DNA of 15,436 nucleotides. It comes from Haemophilus parainfluenzae (GTDB lineage Bacteria; Pseudomonadota; Gammaproteobacteria; Enterobacterales; Pasteurellaceae). This document shows positions 1 through 6,752 of this stretch, piece by piece. Within the stretch, counting starts at the first letter, position 1, and every line of letters starts with the position of its first letter. The notes beneath the pieces were generated by a model. That model had not been told where the DNA came from, did not search any database, and worked only from the letters and a program-made list of their open reading frames with translations. Where the stretch lies: contig JAGZRY010000018.1 of the NCBI GenBank assembly GCA_018381425.1, positions 1 through 15,436 on the forward strand, read 5' to 3'. The translations under genes were made by a program, and so were the position numbers.

Positions 1-262
1 TAATCGCTTAAAAGGCATTGATTTAAAAGCCTATCAATGCAATACGATTTTTGTTGACCCACCACGAGCAGGGCTTGACCCTGACACGGTAAAACTGGTG
101 CAGAATTACGATCGTATTTTGTATATTTCCTGCAATCCACATACCCTTTGTGAGAATTTACAAACCCTAAGCCAAACCCACCGAATTGAAAAAGCGGCGT
201 TGTTTGATCAATTTCCTTACACAGATCATATGGAAAGCGGCGTATGGCTGGTGAGAAAATAA
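1..262 (+). CDS. trmA: tRNA (uracil-5-)-methyltransferase, C-terminal part
   Basis: Only the last 86 codons are present; the 5' part lies before the window. TrmA uses S-adenosylmethionine (SAM) to make ribothymidine at position 54 of tRNAs. The visible part holds the family hallmarks: DPPRAGLD in the SAM/catalytic region, YISCNPHTL with the nucleophilic cysteine, and the closing stretch [16 protein letters not shown] with the conserved general-base glutamate (HMESG). The frame starts at base 2 and ends in TAA at 260-262. The next gene, rsmJ, starts inside it at 244, so the two overlap by 19 bases and are probably translationally coupled. The motifs make the identification firm. Confidence 0.95.
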   Translation, partial: NRLKGIDLKAYQCNTIFVDPPRAGLDPDTVKLVQNYDRILYISCNPHTLCENLQTLSQTHRIEKAALFDQFPYTDHMESGVWLVRK

Positions 263-1011
263 AAATCCAATTAATTGCTGAAGTGGGAACATTGTCAGAA
301 TTGACCGCACTTTGTTCCCATTTTGGTATCGAGCATTGTACTGAAAGTCCGCTTGCATTGGTGCGAACTGAAACCCATCTTTCCTTGCGTAAACTGGATG
401 AGCCTAAATTGGGCGATGTGTTTGTGGATTTTGTTGCCGGTGCGATGGCTCATCGTCGTAAGTTCGGTGGTGGACGTGGCGAAGCTGTTGCCAAAGCTGT
501 AGGCATTAAGGGCGCAGAATTGCCGAGCGTGATTGATGCCACAGCAGGACTTGGTCGAGATGCCTTTGTTTTAGCTTCTATCGGTTGCAAAGTGCGCTTA
601 ATAGAACGCCATCCCGTGGTGTATTTATTATTACAGGATGGGCTCAACCGAGCCTATCAAGATGCAGAAATAGGTGAAATGATGCGACAAAATATGCAAT
701 TGCTAGATGTTCATCATATTGCCGAACTTAATCCACAAATCGATAGTGCCGATGTGGTGTATTTGGATCCAATGTATCCGCACAAACAAAAATCCGCCCT
801 AGTTAAAAAAGAAATGCGTGTATTCCAACATTTGGTTGGTGCGGACTTGGATGCTGATGAGCTCTTGATACCTGCGTTACAATTAGCCCGTAAACGTGTG
901 GTGGTAAAACGTCCTGATTATGCGGAATTTTTAGCGCAAAAAGCGCCCCATGTCAGTCGCGAAACCAAAAACCACCGCTTTGATATTTATATGGGAGAAG
1001 CGCAATGCTAA
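244..1011 (+). CDS. rsmJ: 16S rRNA (guanine1516-N2)-methyltransferase RsmJ
   Basis: A 255-residue cytoplasmic SAM-dependent methyltransferase that modifies G1516 of 16S rRNA. The protein aligns along its whole length with E. coli RsmJ (YhiQ, 250 aa). The diagnostic block [13 protein letters not shown] is at about 52-64 and the glycine-rich [16 protein letters not shown] at 75-90. The SAM-binding [11 protein letters not shown] is at 98-108 and the catalytic [11 protein letters not shown] at 175-185. The ATG at 244 gives an N-terminus of family length (about five extra residues) and lies within trmA; its Shine-Dalgarno is weak, consistent with coupling to trmA. The gene ends in the overlap ATGCTAA with rseC. 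An exact uptake core (304-312) lies in the coding sequence. Confidence 0.95.
   Translation: MAGEKIKIQLIAEVGTLSELTALCSHFGIEHCTESPLALVRTETHLSLRKLDEPKLGDVFVDFVAGAMAHRRKFGGGRGEAVAKAVGIKGAELPSVIDATAGLGRDAFVLASIGCKVRLIERHPVVYLLLQDGLNRAYQDAEIGEMMRQNMQLLDVHHIAELNPQIDSADVVYLDPMYPHKQKSALVKKEMRVFQHLVGADLDADELLIPALQLARKRVVVKRPDYAEFLAQKAPHVSRETKNHRFDIYMGEAQC
304..312 (-). repeat. DNA uptake signal core inside rsmJ
   Basis: ACCGCACTT, the exact complement of the 9-base Haemophilus uptake core, followed by a T-rich stretch. It lies in codons near the rsmJ start and is tolerated as coding sequence. Confidence 0.85.
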
Positions 1012-1445
1012 AAGAAAGTGCTGTTGTGATGAGCTATGATGCGGAAACCGGTCTTGTCTGGGTGAAATGCCAGTCACAAAGCGCCTGTGGCGCTTGTTCG
1101 GCTAGAGAAGCCTGTGGAACAGCTTCCCTTTCTGAACTTAACGGAAAGCGAGGCGAACATATCTTCACATTAGAAACCATCACGCCACTCCGTGTAGGCC
1201 AAATGGTAGAAATCGGTCTAGAAGAAAAATCCATGCTTTTCTCCGCACTGTTAATGTATATCGTGCCACTTTTCACGCTATTAGTTGCAACATTGCTTTC
1301 TAGCTATATCAGTGAAAATGAGCTCATCCGTGCGATTTCAATCTTTATTTTAACCGCACTTTCCTTTGTGATGGTTAAGCGTTACACCCGAAAACTTGGC
1401 CAACAAACAGAATTTCAGCCTATTTTATTGAGAGTATTGTCCTAA
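1005..1445 (+). CDS. rseC: RseC/MucC-family inner membrane protein
   Basis: A 146-residue protein of the RseC/MucC family. E. coli RseC is a positive modulator of sigma-E and is associated with the Rsx/SoxR-reducing system. The N-terminal domain carries the family cysteine cluster C22-x5-C28-x2-C31-x5-C37, a likely redox or metal site. Two hydrophobic helices follow (about 77-102 and 107-123), ending in a basic KRYTRK, so both termini are probably cytoplasmic. It overlaps rsmJ by seven bases (ATGCTAA). In E. coli the gene sits with rpoE-rseA-rseB; here it sits after trmA-rsmJ, away from rpoE. The last third of the gene and its terminators are duplicated at 5087-5318. Confidence 0.9.
   Translation: MLKESAVVMSYDAETGLVWVKCQSQSACGACSAREACGTASLSELNGKRGEHIFTLETITPLRVGQMVEIGLEEKSMLFSALLMYIVPLFTLLVATLLSSYISENELIRAISIFILTALSFVMVKRYTRKLGQQTEFQPILLRVLS
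1353..1361 (-). repeat. DNA uptake signal core inside rseC
   Basis: Exact ACCGCACTT within the second membrane-helix region of rseC; also present in the duplicated copy (5135-5143). Confidence 0.85.
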
Positions 1446-1449
1446 ATAA

Positions 1450-1489
1450 AAAGAACGGCTGAAAACAATTAAATTTTCAACCGCTCTTT
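1450..1489. terminator. Stem-loop between rseC and the abgA-like gene
   Basis: Arms 1450-1465 and 1474-1489 pair over 16 positions with two mismatches around an 8-base loop (caattaaa). The arms are A-rich then T-rich on both strands. It lies five bases after the rseC stop, between convergent genes, so a bidirectional terminator is likely. Confidence 0.7.
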
Positions 1490-1517
1490 TGTACTTAGCT
1501 TATTACTACTCGAAAGA

Positions 1518-1543
1518 GCCTACATTAAGATGTAGGCGTTTCT
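1518..1543. terminator. Second stem-loop at the rseC/abgA junction
   Basis: GCCTACAT at 1518-1525 and ATGTAGGC at 1530-1537 form a perfect 8-bp stem with a four-base loop, followed by GTTTCT. On the other strand it is followed by TCTTTC just after the minus-strand hydrolase gene. The T-tracts are modest. Confidence 0.65.
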
Positions 1544-1544
1544 A

Positions 1545-2816
1545 TTAAGATAATAATCTTTGTACTAAAGAAGTATAAATATTAACCCCAGTAAGCAATT
1601 GATTTTCATCAAAATCAAATTCAGCTTCATGATGACCAGCTGTGCGATCTGCTCCAAGAATGAAGTAAATAGCTTTGCCTCCATGTTCTTGTACACGTCT
1701 ACCTAAAATAGTCGCATCTTCACTTGCATTGAAAGCATAATCTGAATTTACGTTATTTATTTGTGGTTGTTCAAGAGATATTTCTTCGATGAGTTTTATA
1801 AGTTCAACATCATTATTCATATCCACGGCTTCACCTACAATTTCAGTTTCATATGCGACATCAAAACTTATGGAGATACCTTTGGCTATTTGCATGACTT
1901 GTTCAGTCATGTATTCATTAATTGCTTTATTTTCTCCCCGCACTTCTAATTGTAATTCAGCAGAAGATGGAATGACATTTCGTCCTTCACCCGCTTTTAG
2001 CACACCTACATTAATTCTTGTCATGCCTTCACCATGGCGTGCAATACCATGAAGTTGAGTGACTGTATGCGCTGCAGCTAATAAAGCATTACGACCTAAA
2101 TGGGGCGCAGCACCTGCGTGGGCTGGTTTACCTTTATAGCGAATATCAATTTTTGTAGTGGAAAGAAAATTTCTTGGATTAGCAATAACAGTGCCTGTAT
2201 TCGCGCAAAAACTAATGTGTGAAGAAGCAAAATAATCTGCATCATCAATTATGCCACTTTGTGCAATGGCTGCTGCACCTCGAACACCTTCTTCTGCTGG
2301 TTGAAATACAATTTTTACTTTTCCAGTGAGTTTATCTTTGTTCTGAGCGATCCATAATGCTACGCCTAAACCTATTGTAATGTGTGAATCATGTCCACAA
2401 GCATGCATAAAACCATCGTTAATTGAGGCAAAACCTTCTTTATTTGGAATATGCTCTGGTGAGCGAGTTTCCGTTACATTCACACAGTCTATGTCAAAAC
2501 GTAATGCAATAGTTTTCCCTGGTTTACCTGAATCAAATAATGCCACACAACCAGTATATCCTTCCATTTTTTCGAGCCATTTTTCATTGGCTCCATAGGT
2601 TTTTGCATTAGCTAAGCCTTTATCTACTACGGCTTGTTTTCGTCCACGAACAAAGTCTGGATTTATAATTTGTTTGCCAAGAAAAATTTCAAAACAACCT
2701 AAGTCTTCCAAGTAATCCGCAATGCGAGAAGTTGTCCAAAATTCACTCCAGCCAATTTCTGGAAAACGATGAAATTCACGACGCCATTTAACAAGTTGAT
2801 TTAAATCTAAGTTCAT
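1545..2816 (-). CDS. M20D amidohydrolase, AbgA-like
   Basis: A 423-residue zinc peptidase-like hydrolase of family M20D, aligning throughout with E. coli AbgA, the A subunit of p-aminobenzoyl-glutamate hydrolase (436 aa). Metal ligands are visible in HACGHDSH (138-145; C140, H142, D143) and in the FQPAEEG block (171-177; E175/E176 catalytic and ligand glutamates). The shared C-terminal AGHHEAEFDFDE supplies the last ligand. The start at 2816 follows AAAGGAAG at a good distance and gives MNLDLNQLVKWRREFHR; an upstream in-frame ATG at 2873 would add 19 residues translated from the palindromic uptake hairpin and is unlikely. No abgB or abgT lies next to it; its partners are dcuC- and pepE-like genes. 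The substrate is therefore open: an aminoacyl- or acyl-amino acid is likely. It ends next to the rseC terminators. Confidence 0.88.
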   Translation of the reverse strand: MNLDLNQLVKWRREFHRFPEIGWSEFWTTSRIADYLEDLGCFEIFLGKQIINPDFVRGRKQAVVDKGLANAKTYGANEKWLEKMEGYTGCVALFDSGKPGKTIALRFDIDCVNVTETRSPEHIPNKEGFASINDGFMHACGHDSHITIGLGVALWIAQNKDKLTGKVKIVFQPAEEGVRGAAAIAQSGIIDDADYFASSHISFCANTGTVIANPRNFLSTTKIDIRYKGKPAHAGAAPHLGRNALLAAAHTVTQLHGIARHGEGMTRINVGVLKAGEGRNVIPSSAELQLEVRGENKAINEYMTEQVMQIAKGISISFDVAYETEIVGEAVDMNNDVELIKLIEEISLEQPQINNVNSDYAFNASEDATILGRRVQEHGGKAIYFILGADRTAGHHEAEFDFDENQLLTGVNIYTSLVQRLLS

Positions 2817-2846
2817 TTTTTCTTCCTTTAAAAGTCTATAAAAACA

Positions 2847-2871
2847 GACCGCACTTAAAAAAAGTGCGGTC
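2847..2871. terminator. Facing uptake-signal pair forming a hairpin between dcuC and abgA
   Basis: GACCGCACTT (2847-2856), five bases, then AAGTGCGGTC (2862-2871) form a perfect 10-bp stem made of two uptake cores. Read on the minus strand it follows the dcuC stop by 15 bases and is trailed by TGTTTTTATA, so it may attenuate transcription into the abgA-like gene. Pasteurellaceae commonly use paired uptake sequences as terminators. Confidence 0.8.
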
Positions 2872-2886
2872 AATTTTTTACTATTT

Positions 2887-4182
2887 TTACAACATAAATA
2901 ATGCTAAGAATAAAACAGCAAGTATCATACCTGGTGCGGTACGTTTTACCATTTCTACTGGGCTTACCATCGCAAGGCCTGCACAAACGATGGTTACGCC
3001 TGCAATTGGTGAAGCTGTACGACCAATTGCACCAGCAATGGCTGCTGCCATACCAAGATTTACATGAGTGTAACCGAGTTCTACAGCATGTGGTGTGACG
3101 GCACTGTTAAAGGCAATTGCTGCAGCATCGCCAGAGCCTGTAATTAACCCCATTAAGAATGGTCCAATTGTTGCGCCCCAACGTACAAATTCGTTAGATT
3201 CTTTTAAGAAAGAAATTGCAGCATCAACTGCGCCCGTAGATTTTAATCCTGCTACAAATACACTGGCTGCAATGATGATACCAAGTACGTTTGCATAAGA
3301 ATTTCCCATACCATTGAAAAATTCTTCAGTAATTTTTACTGGGGAAATGCGAGTTACGATAATGCCGTAAATTGCGCCAATAAGCATCGCTTGAGGCACA
3401 CCCATTTTAGTCCATTCAAGACCTGGTACTTGTTGTAATGACGTTCCACCAATTACTAAAATAACTAATGGTATTAATGGTGCAAGGGCATAAAGTACAT
3501 TGACGCCTTCAACAACTTTAATTTCACTTTCTTTTTGTTCTGCAAGATAAGCTTGGCGATGTTGTTCACCATAATCTTTAAAAACAAGAGCAAGAATTGT
3601 TAAAACAACCGCACCTATAGCTCCCGCAATCATGCTATATGGCGCATGTGAAAGGTTTACTTGAGCGATAGTTAAGCCTGACATTTCACTAATCATTGCT
3701 GAGTGAGAAGAACCCGGGCTCATCATTGATCCAAAAGTCCCTGCTAAAATAGCTGCACCAGCAGTAGCTGGTCGAACACCCGCACTTTTTAAAACAGGAA
3801 TTAATGTTGCGCCAACCGCAGCTGCACAACCAGCAGCAGAAGGAATAGCAATATTGATGAAAAAGGTGATGACGGTTGCAATCGGAATTAAGAAGAATTT
3901 TAATCCGCTTAATGGTTTGGTAAGTAAATGTACCAGATGAGTATCACATTGAGTGTATTTCATTACATAAGCAAAACCCATACTAGAACAGATAGCCATA
4001 ATTAATCCACCAGATGTCATGCTTTTGGCAAAAGCATCTAATGCGCCCATTGGATTAAGCGTCAGAATGGACATAATTAAGCCGACACCAATCAAAACGG
4101 TTCGGGTTTCGGCTTTTTTAATCAGAAAATAAATTGTGGCAATAATGCCAATCACTGCAACGATGGATTTGAATAATTCCAT
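2887..4182 (-). CDS. DcuC-family (C4-dicarboxylate) transporter
   Basis: A 431-residue, very hydrophobic inner membrane protein with about 10-12 helices, related to DcuC/DcuD, which in E. coli handle fumarate, succinate and aspartate-type C4-dicarboxylates under anaerobic conditions. Family features include the re-entrant-type stretches GTFGSMMSPGSSHSAMISE (about 148-167) and TGSGDAAAIAFNSAV in the second half, in an internally repeated layout. A charged loop (YGEQHRQAYLAEQKESEIK) separates the halves. The start at 4182 follows AAAGGGAA and lies 17 bases after pepE, so the two are cotranscribed. Because its neighbours are peptidases, the cargo could also be a dipeptide or acylated amino acid; the family call is firm, the substrate is not. 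Confidence 0.85.
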   Translation of the reverse strand: MELFKSIVAVIGIIATIYFLIKKAETRTVLIGVGLIMSILTLNPMGALDAFAKSMTSGGLIMAICSSMGFAYVMKYTQCDTHLVHLLTKPLSGLKFFLIPIATVITFFINIAIPSAAGCAAAVGATLIPVLKSAGVRPATAGAAILAGTFGSMMSPGSSHSAMISEMSGLTIAQVNLSHAPYSMIAGAIGAVVLTILALVFKDYGEQHRQAYLAEQKESEIKVVEGVNVLYALAPLIPLVILVIGGTSLQQVPGLEWTKMGVPQAMLIGAIYGIIVTRISPVKITEEFFNGMGNSYANVLGIIIAASVFVAGLKSTGAVDAAISFLKESNEFVRWGATIGPFLMGLITGSGDAAAIAFNSAVTPHAVELGYTHVNLGMAAAIAGAIGRTASPIAGVTIVCAGLAMVSPVEMVKRTAPGMILAVLFLALFML

Positions 4183-4199
4183 TATATGTTCCCTTTAAG

Positions 4200-4904
4200 T
4201 TAATAAGAAAAAGTTGTATTGATGTCAAATGTGCCACATTCCATATTTTCACTGAAGCACAAAATAGGGTTTTCACCCAATACAGTTGCCATTTCATTTT
4301 GTATATGAAGCGCAGAACCTTCAGGTAAGGCATATACAAATGCAGTTGGATTAACGAGTAAAAATTCTGCCAAACGTTCTTCTCGGCTTTCTCCATTATG
4401 ACCTTGCATTTTACCTGAAATAAAGTGCGGATTAATTTGATGAGGAAAAAGTTGTAATGCTTGAAATGAAGGAGGATAAGTAATCGGCATATCATTAGTT
4501 GTCATAATAGATGCGCCAGCTACATTGGCCCCAGCACTCCAACCAAAATAAGGTGTACCGTTATTTACTTTTTCACGAATGATATCAATCAAATTGTGTT
4601 CATAAAGCTGTTTTAACAAACAAAATGTATTCCCGCCGCCAATAGCGATGACATCTGCTTGTTCAATGATATCTCGATGTTGTTTACCATGATGAACGGA
4701 AACAATATTCATCCCTAAATCAGAAAGTGCATTTTGCACAGTTTTTTCATATTCATCAAAAGTGCGACGTACCCCAGCATAAGGCACAAAAGCAATTGTT
4801 TTACCACGATAATAAGTCAGGAAATTTTGTAACCAAGGTATGGTGTGTTCAAGATAACCTGTGTTCTTGTATTTTGAGCTACTGAGCAGTAACATGTTTT
4901 TCAT
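4200..4904 (-). CDS. pepE: Peptidase E (alpha-aspartyl dipeptidase)
   Basis: A 234-residue cytoplasmic serine peptidase of family S51, close in length and sequence to E. coli PepE (229 aa), which cleaves Asp-X dipeptides. The oxyanion/nucleophile block [11 protein letters not shown] is at 89-99. The nucleophile is S123 in [10 protein letters not shown]138 is in TTNDMP, and the catalytic histidine H160 is in QINPHF. The start at 4904 follows AAGGAG with six-base spacing. It is the first gene of the pepE-dcuC-abgA-like operon; a promoter (4942-4969) and an FNR-like box (4987-5000) lie upstream. The aspartate released could feed fumarate and succinate metabolism, which fits a C4-dicarboxylate carrier as the next gene (inference). 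Confidence 0.93.
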   Translation of the reverse strand: MKNMLLLSSSKYKNTGYLEHTIPWLQNFLTYYRGKTIAFVPYAGVRRTFDEYEKTVQNALSDLGMNIVSVHHGKQHRDIIEQADVIAIGGGNTFCLLKQLYEHNLIDIIREKVNNGTPYFGWSAGANVAGASIMTTNDMPITYPPSFQALQLFPHQINPHFISGKMQGHNGESREERLAEFLLVNPTAFVYALPEGSALHIQNEMATVLGENPILCFSENMECGTFDINTTFSY

Positions 4905-4941
4905 TTTCTACTCCTTTTTAAAGGCATTTAGCAATACCGAT

Positions 4942-4969
4942 ATTACACTTAGAAAAGGTTAATTTTCAA
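4942..4969 (-). promoter_or_regulatory. Predicted promoter of the pepE operon
   Basis: On the minus strand TTGAAA (4969-4964) is followed after 16 bases by TGTAAT (4947-4942), each five of six to consensus. A start near 4935 gives a short leader before the pepE ATG at 4904. Confidence 0.5.
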
Positions 4970-4986
4970 AGAAAAATTATTTTTGT

Positions 4987-5000
4987 TTGACGAATATCAA
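4987..5000. promoter_or_regulatory. FNR-like binding site
   Basis: TTGACgaatATCAA matches the FNR consensus TTGATnnnnATCAA at nine of ten defined positions. It lies about 59 bases upstream of the predicted pepE start point, close to a class I activator position, and also just upstream of the plus-strand ORF at 5027. TTGACG could alternatively be a -35 element for the plus strand. Confidence 0.5.
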
Positions 5001-5026
5001 AAAATAAACCGTATCAGGAGAAAACT

Positions 5027-5227
5027 ATGCCAATTAATCTTAATCGTGTTCAAAATTTAATTGAAAAACTGGCTTTTATTTCATGTTATATCAGTAAAAA
5101 TGAGCTCATCCGTGCGATTTTAATCTTTATTTTGACCGCACTTTCCTTTGTGATGGCTAAGCGTTACACACGAAAACTTGACCAACAAACGGAATTTCAG
5201 CCTATTTTATTGAGAGTGTTGTCCTAA
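5027..5227 (+). pseudogene. Chimeric remnant: foreign N-terminus fused to rseC 3' end
   Basis: An open frame of 66 codons with a good ribosome binding site (AGGAG seven bases before ATG). Codons 1 to about 18 (MPINLNRVQNLIEKLAF) do not come from rseC. They look like the start of an M20 amidase/carbamoylase such as the hydrolase I recall between pepE and potE in H. influenzae, though that match is from memory. From about codon 21 the frame is the duplicated rseC tail (ISKNELIRA onward), including the second membrane helix and the same C-terminus. It lacks the cysteine domain and first helix, so it cannot act as RseC. It is either a decayed junction fragment or a small single-helix membrane protein if expressed. 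Confidence 0.7.
5135..5143 (-). repeat. DNA uptake signal core in the duplicated rseC tail
   Basis: Exact ACCGCACTT, retained from the parent copy at 1353-1361. Confidence 0.85.
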
Positions 5228-5231
5228 ATAA

Positions 5232-5271
5232 AAAGAACGACAGAAAACAATTAAATTTTCAACCGCTCTTT
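5232..5271. terminator. Decayed copy of the first rseC stem-loop
   Basis: Counterpart of 1450-1489. The left arm has changed (gacag in place of ggctg), leaving four mismatches in the 16-position stem, so it is weaker than the parent. Confidence 0.4.
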
Positions 5272-5298
5272 TATACTTAGCTTATTGCAACTCAAAAG

Positions 5299-5330
5299 GC
5301 CTACATGAAGATGTAGGCTTTTCTTTTTTT
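5299..5330. terminator. Terminator between the chimeric ORF and potE
   Basis: GCCTACAT (5299-5306) and ATGTAGGC (5311-5318) form an 8-bp stem with loop gaag, followed by TTTTCTTTTTTT on the plus strand and by CCTTTT on the minus strand. It lies 14 bases after the potE stop, so it can end potE transcripts as well. It has a better T-tract than copy A. Confidence 0.8.
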
Positions 5331-5332
5331 AA

Positions 5333-6649
5333 TTAAGCTTGAGATTTTTTAAGGTCAAATTTGTAAGAAACAAAACCATACAACGTCCAACCGATAAAGG
5401 TCACAATTGAACCGTATAACATCGCTTGTTCACCCGCAGCATAAAGCGCATAGATACTATAGACTGAACCAATAAAGGCAACAAGAACAGTTTTTTTGTA
5501 TTTTTGTTGAGGAACATTTTCAGTTTTCAACAATACGGCAAGTGCAGCCATTGAGAGCAAGTATGGAATAACGTTTGTTACTACCGCTAGGTCAACCAGC
5601 ACATTGAATTGTTTATTTAATGATGGGCTGATTGTCATTAATGATAGTAATGTTTGTAACGAAGTGATAGTTACCATACCAACGATAGGTGCATCTTTAC
5701 TGGTAACTTTTTTGAAGAATGCCGGGAAATAACCTTCTTCTGCTGAAGATTTGAACACTTGAGCAATAGTGAACTGCCAGCCTAGTAATGAACCAAAGCA
5801 AGACATCACCATTAAGCCCATGATGACTTTACCAATTGTGTCATTAAACATGTGAGCAAAAGCTAAACCAAATGGTGCTGTTGAGTTAGCAAGTTCAAGG
5901 TTAGGTACAATACCTGCGATCACGTTAGTTGAAACGATATAAATTACCGCTGCCCCTAAAGTACCACCAAGTACTGCGATTGGTACGTTTTTCTCTGGGT
6001 TTTCAACAGCATCTGCATTCGCACAAGCTGATTCTAACCCTAAGAACGCCCATAATGTCATTGAAATAGACACACCGATCGCTTCAAAGGTAGGCACATT
6101 GTGTGGATTCCACGAGTTTACATACATTGAACCATCAAACCATTTCCAACCGATGATTGAAATACCGACCACAGGAATAATTACACCCCAAATGGTGAAT
6201 GAACTGATGTTACCCGTAATTCTTGCGCCACCGAAGTTAAGAATAGTCGCAAGCCAAAGAGTGAAGATTGTCCATAATGCAATAGAAAGTGGAGAAAGGG
6301 TTGCTCCGAGGAACTCAGAACCATAACCTACAGCAGAAATTGCAATCGCAGTATTCGCAATAACTAATGACACACCATAAGTATAGTTTGCCATGAAGTT
6401 ACCTGCTTTACCGAAAGAGTATTCAGCATAGCCACCCATACCACCAGATTTTCTACTAAACATACCGCATTGTGCGAATGCATAAGCTAAAGCTGTTGAA
6501 CCAACTGCGGTTACAAGCCAAGAAACGATAGAAATAGTCCCAATTTCGGCTAATTTGGTCGGTAACATAATGATACCTGAACCCATCATATTAACCATGG
6601 TAAGAATGGTGAGTTGTACTACACCAATTTTATTACTTTTAGCACTCAT
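5333..6649 (-). CDS. potE: Putrescine-ornithine antiporter PotE
   Basis: A 438-residue inner membrane APC-family transporter, nearly colinear with E. coli PotE (439 aa). It exchanges extracellular ornithine for intracellular putrescine, and together with SpeF consumes a cytoplasmic proton per cycle. Signature stretches include GVVQLTILTMVNMMGSGIIM (9-28), GGMGGYAEYSFGK, FLGLESACANADAVENPEKN (the region of the functionally important glutamate) and GWQFTIAQVFKSSAEEGYFP. About 12 membrane helices are apparent. The start at 6649 follows AGGAG with eight bases of spacing. It is the distal gene of the speFL-speF-potE operon, with a 103-base gap after speF that holds two hairpins. Confidence 0.97.
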   Translation of the reverse strand: MSAKSNKIGVVQLTILTMVNMMGSGIIMLPTKLAEIGTISIVSWLVTAVGSTALAYAFAQCGMFSRKSGGMGGYAEYSFGKAGNFMANYTYGVSLVIANTAIAISAVGYGSEFLGATLSPLSIALWTIFTLWLATILNFGGARITGNISSFTIWGVIIPVVGISIIGWKWFDGSMYVNSWNPHNVPTFEAIGVSISMTLWAFLGLESACANADAVENPEKNVPIAVLGGTLGAAVIYIVSTNVIAGIVPNLELANSTAPFGLAFAHMFNDTIGKVIMGLMVMSCFGSLLGWQFTIAQVFKSSAEEGYFPAFFKKVTSKDAPIVGMVTITSLQTLLSLMTISPSLNKQFNVLVDLAVVTNVIPYLLSMAALAVLLKTENVPQQKYKKTVLVAFIGSVYSIYALYAAGEQAMLYGSIVTFIGWTLYGFVSYKFDLKKSQA

Positions 6650-6664
6650 AATTTATACTCCTAC

Positions 6665-6702
6665 AAGTGCGGTCAAAAAATCAGATGTTTTTAACCGCAC
6701 TT
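6665..6702. repeat. Facing uptake-signal pair in the speF-potE gap
   Basis: AAGTGCGGT (6665-6673) and ACCGCACTT (6694-6702) face each other and extend into A-rich and T-rich arms, giving a stem of about 15 bp with one mismatch. On the minus-strand mRNA the stem ends directly before the potE ribosome binding site and has no T-tract after it. It may act as an mRNA stability or translation element rather than a terminator. Confidence 0.75.
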
Positions 6703-6723
6703 TTTGTTTGTGCTGAGAGGCTG

Positions 6724-6740
6724 ATGAGGAAAATCCTCAT
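6724..6740. other. Hairpin just after speF
   Basis: ATGAGGA (6724-6730), aaa, TCCTCAT (6734-6740), with outer GAGG (6717-6720) and CCTC (6743-6746) able to extend it. It lies 12 bases past the speF stop on the minus strand and lacks a U-run. It may limit 3' decay of speF mRNA or reduce read-through to potE. Confidence 0.5.
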
Positions 6741-6752
6741 AACCTCACTTTA

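Larger units (their letters stand above)
1305..1537 (+). repeat. Direct repeat copy A: rseC 3' end plus terminators
   Basis: By eye this stretch matches 5087-5318 in the same orientation with roughly 15-20 differences and one single-base length change, a little over 90% identity. It holds the last 47 or so codons of rseC, its stop codon and two stem-loops. This copy belongs to the complete gene and is presumably the parent. The repeats flank the minus-strand pepE-dcuC-abgA block. Confidence 0.93.
5087..5318 (+). repeat. Direct repeat copy B: rseC 3' end plus terminators
   Basis: Partner of 1305-1537, same orientation, separated by about 3.8 kb. Differences include synonymous and missense changes (for example GGT to GCT and GGC to GAC), but the reading frame is kept to the same stop. 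The copy includes the uptake core and both stem-loops. Confidence 0.93.

Noticed and set aside
2817..2873. 19-codon N-terminal extension of the AbgA-like protein
   Set aside because: It would be translated from the uptake-core hairpin; the start at 2816 has a clear Shine-Dalgarno and matches the family.
4118..4495. 125-codon minus-strand ORF spanning the pepE end and dcuC start
   Set aside because: It overlaps two firmly identified genes in another frame, and its composition looks like out-of-frame translation.
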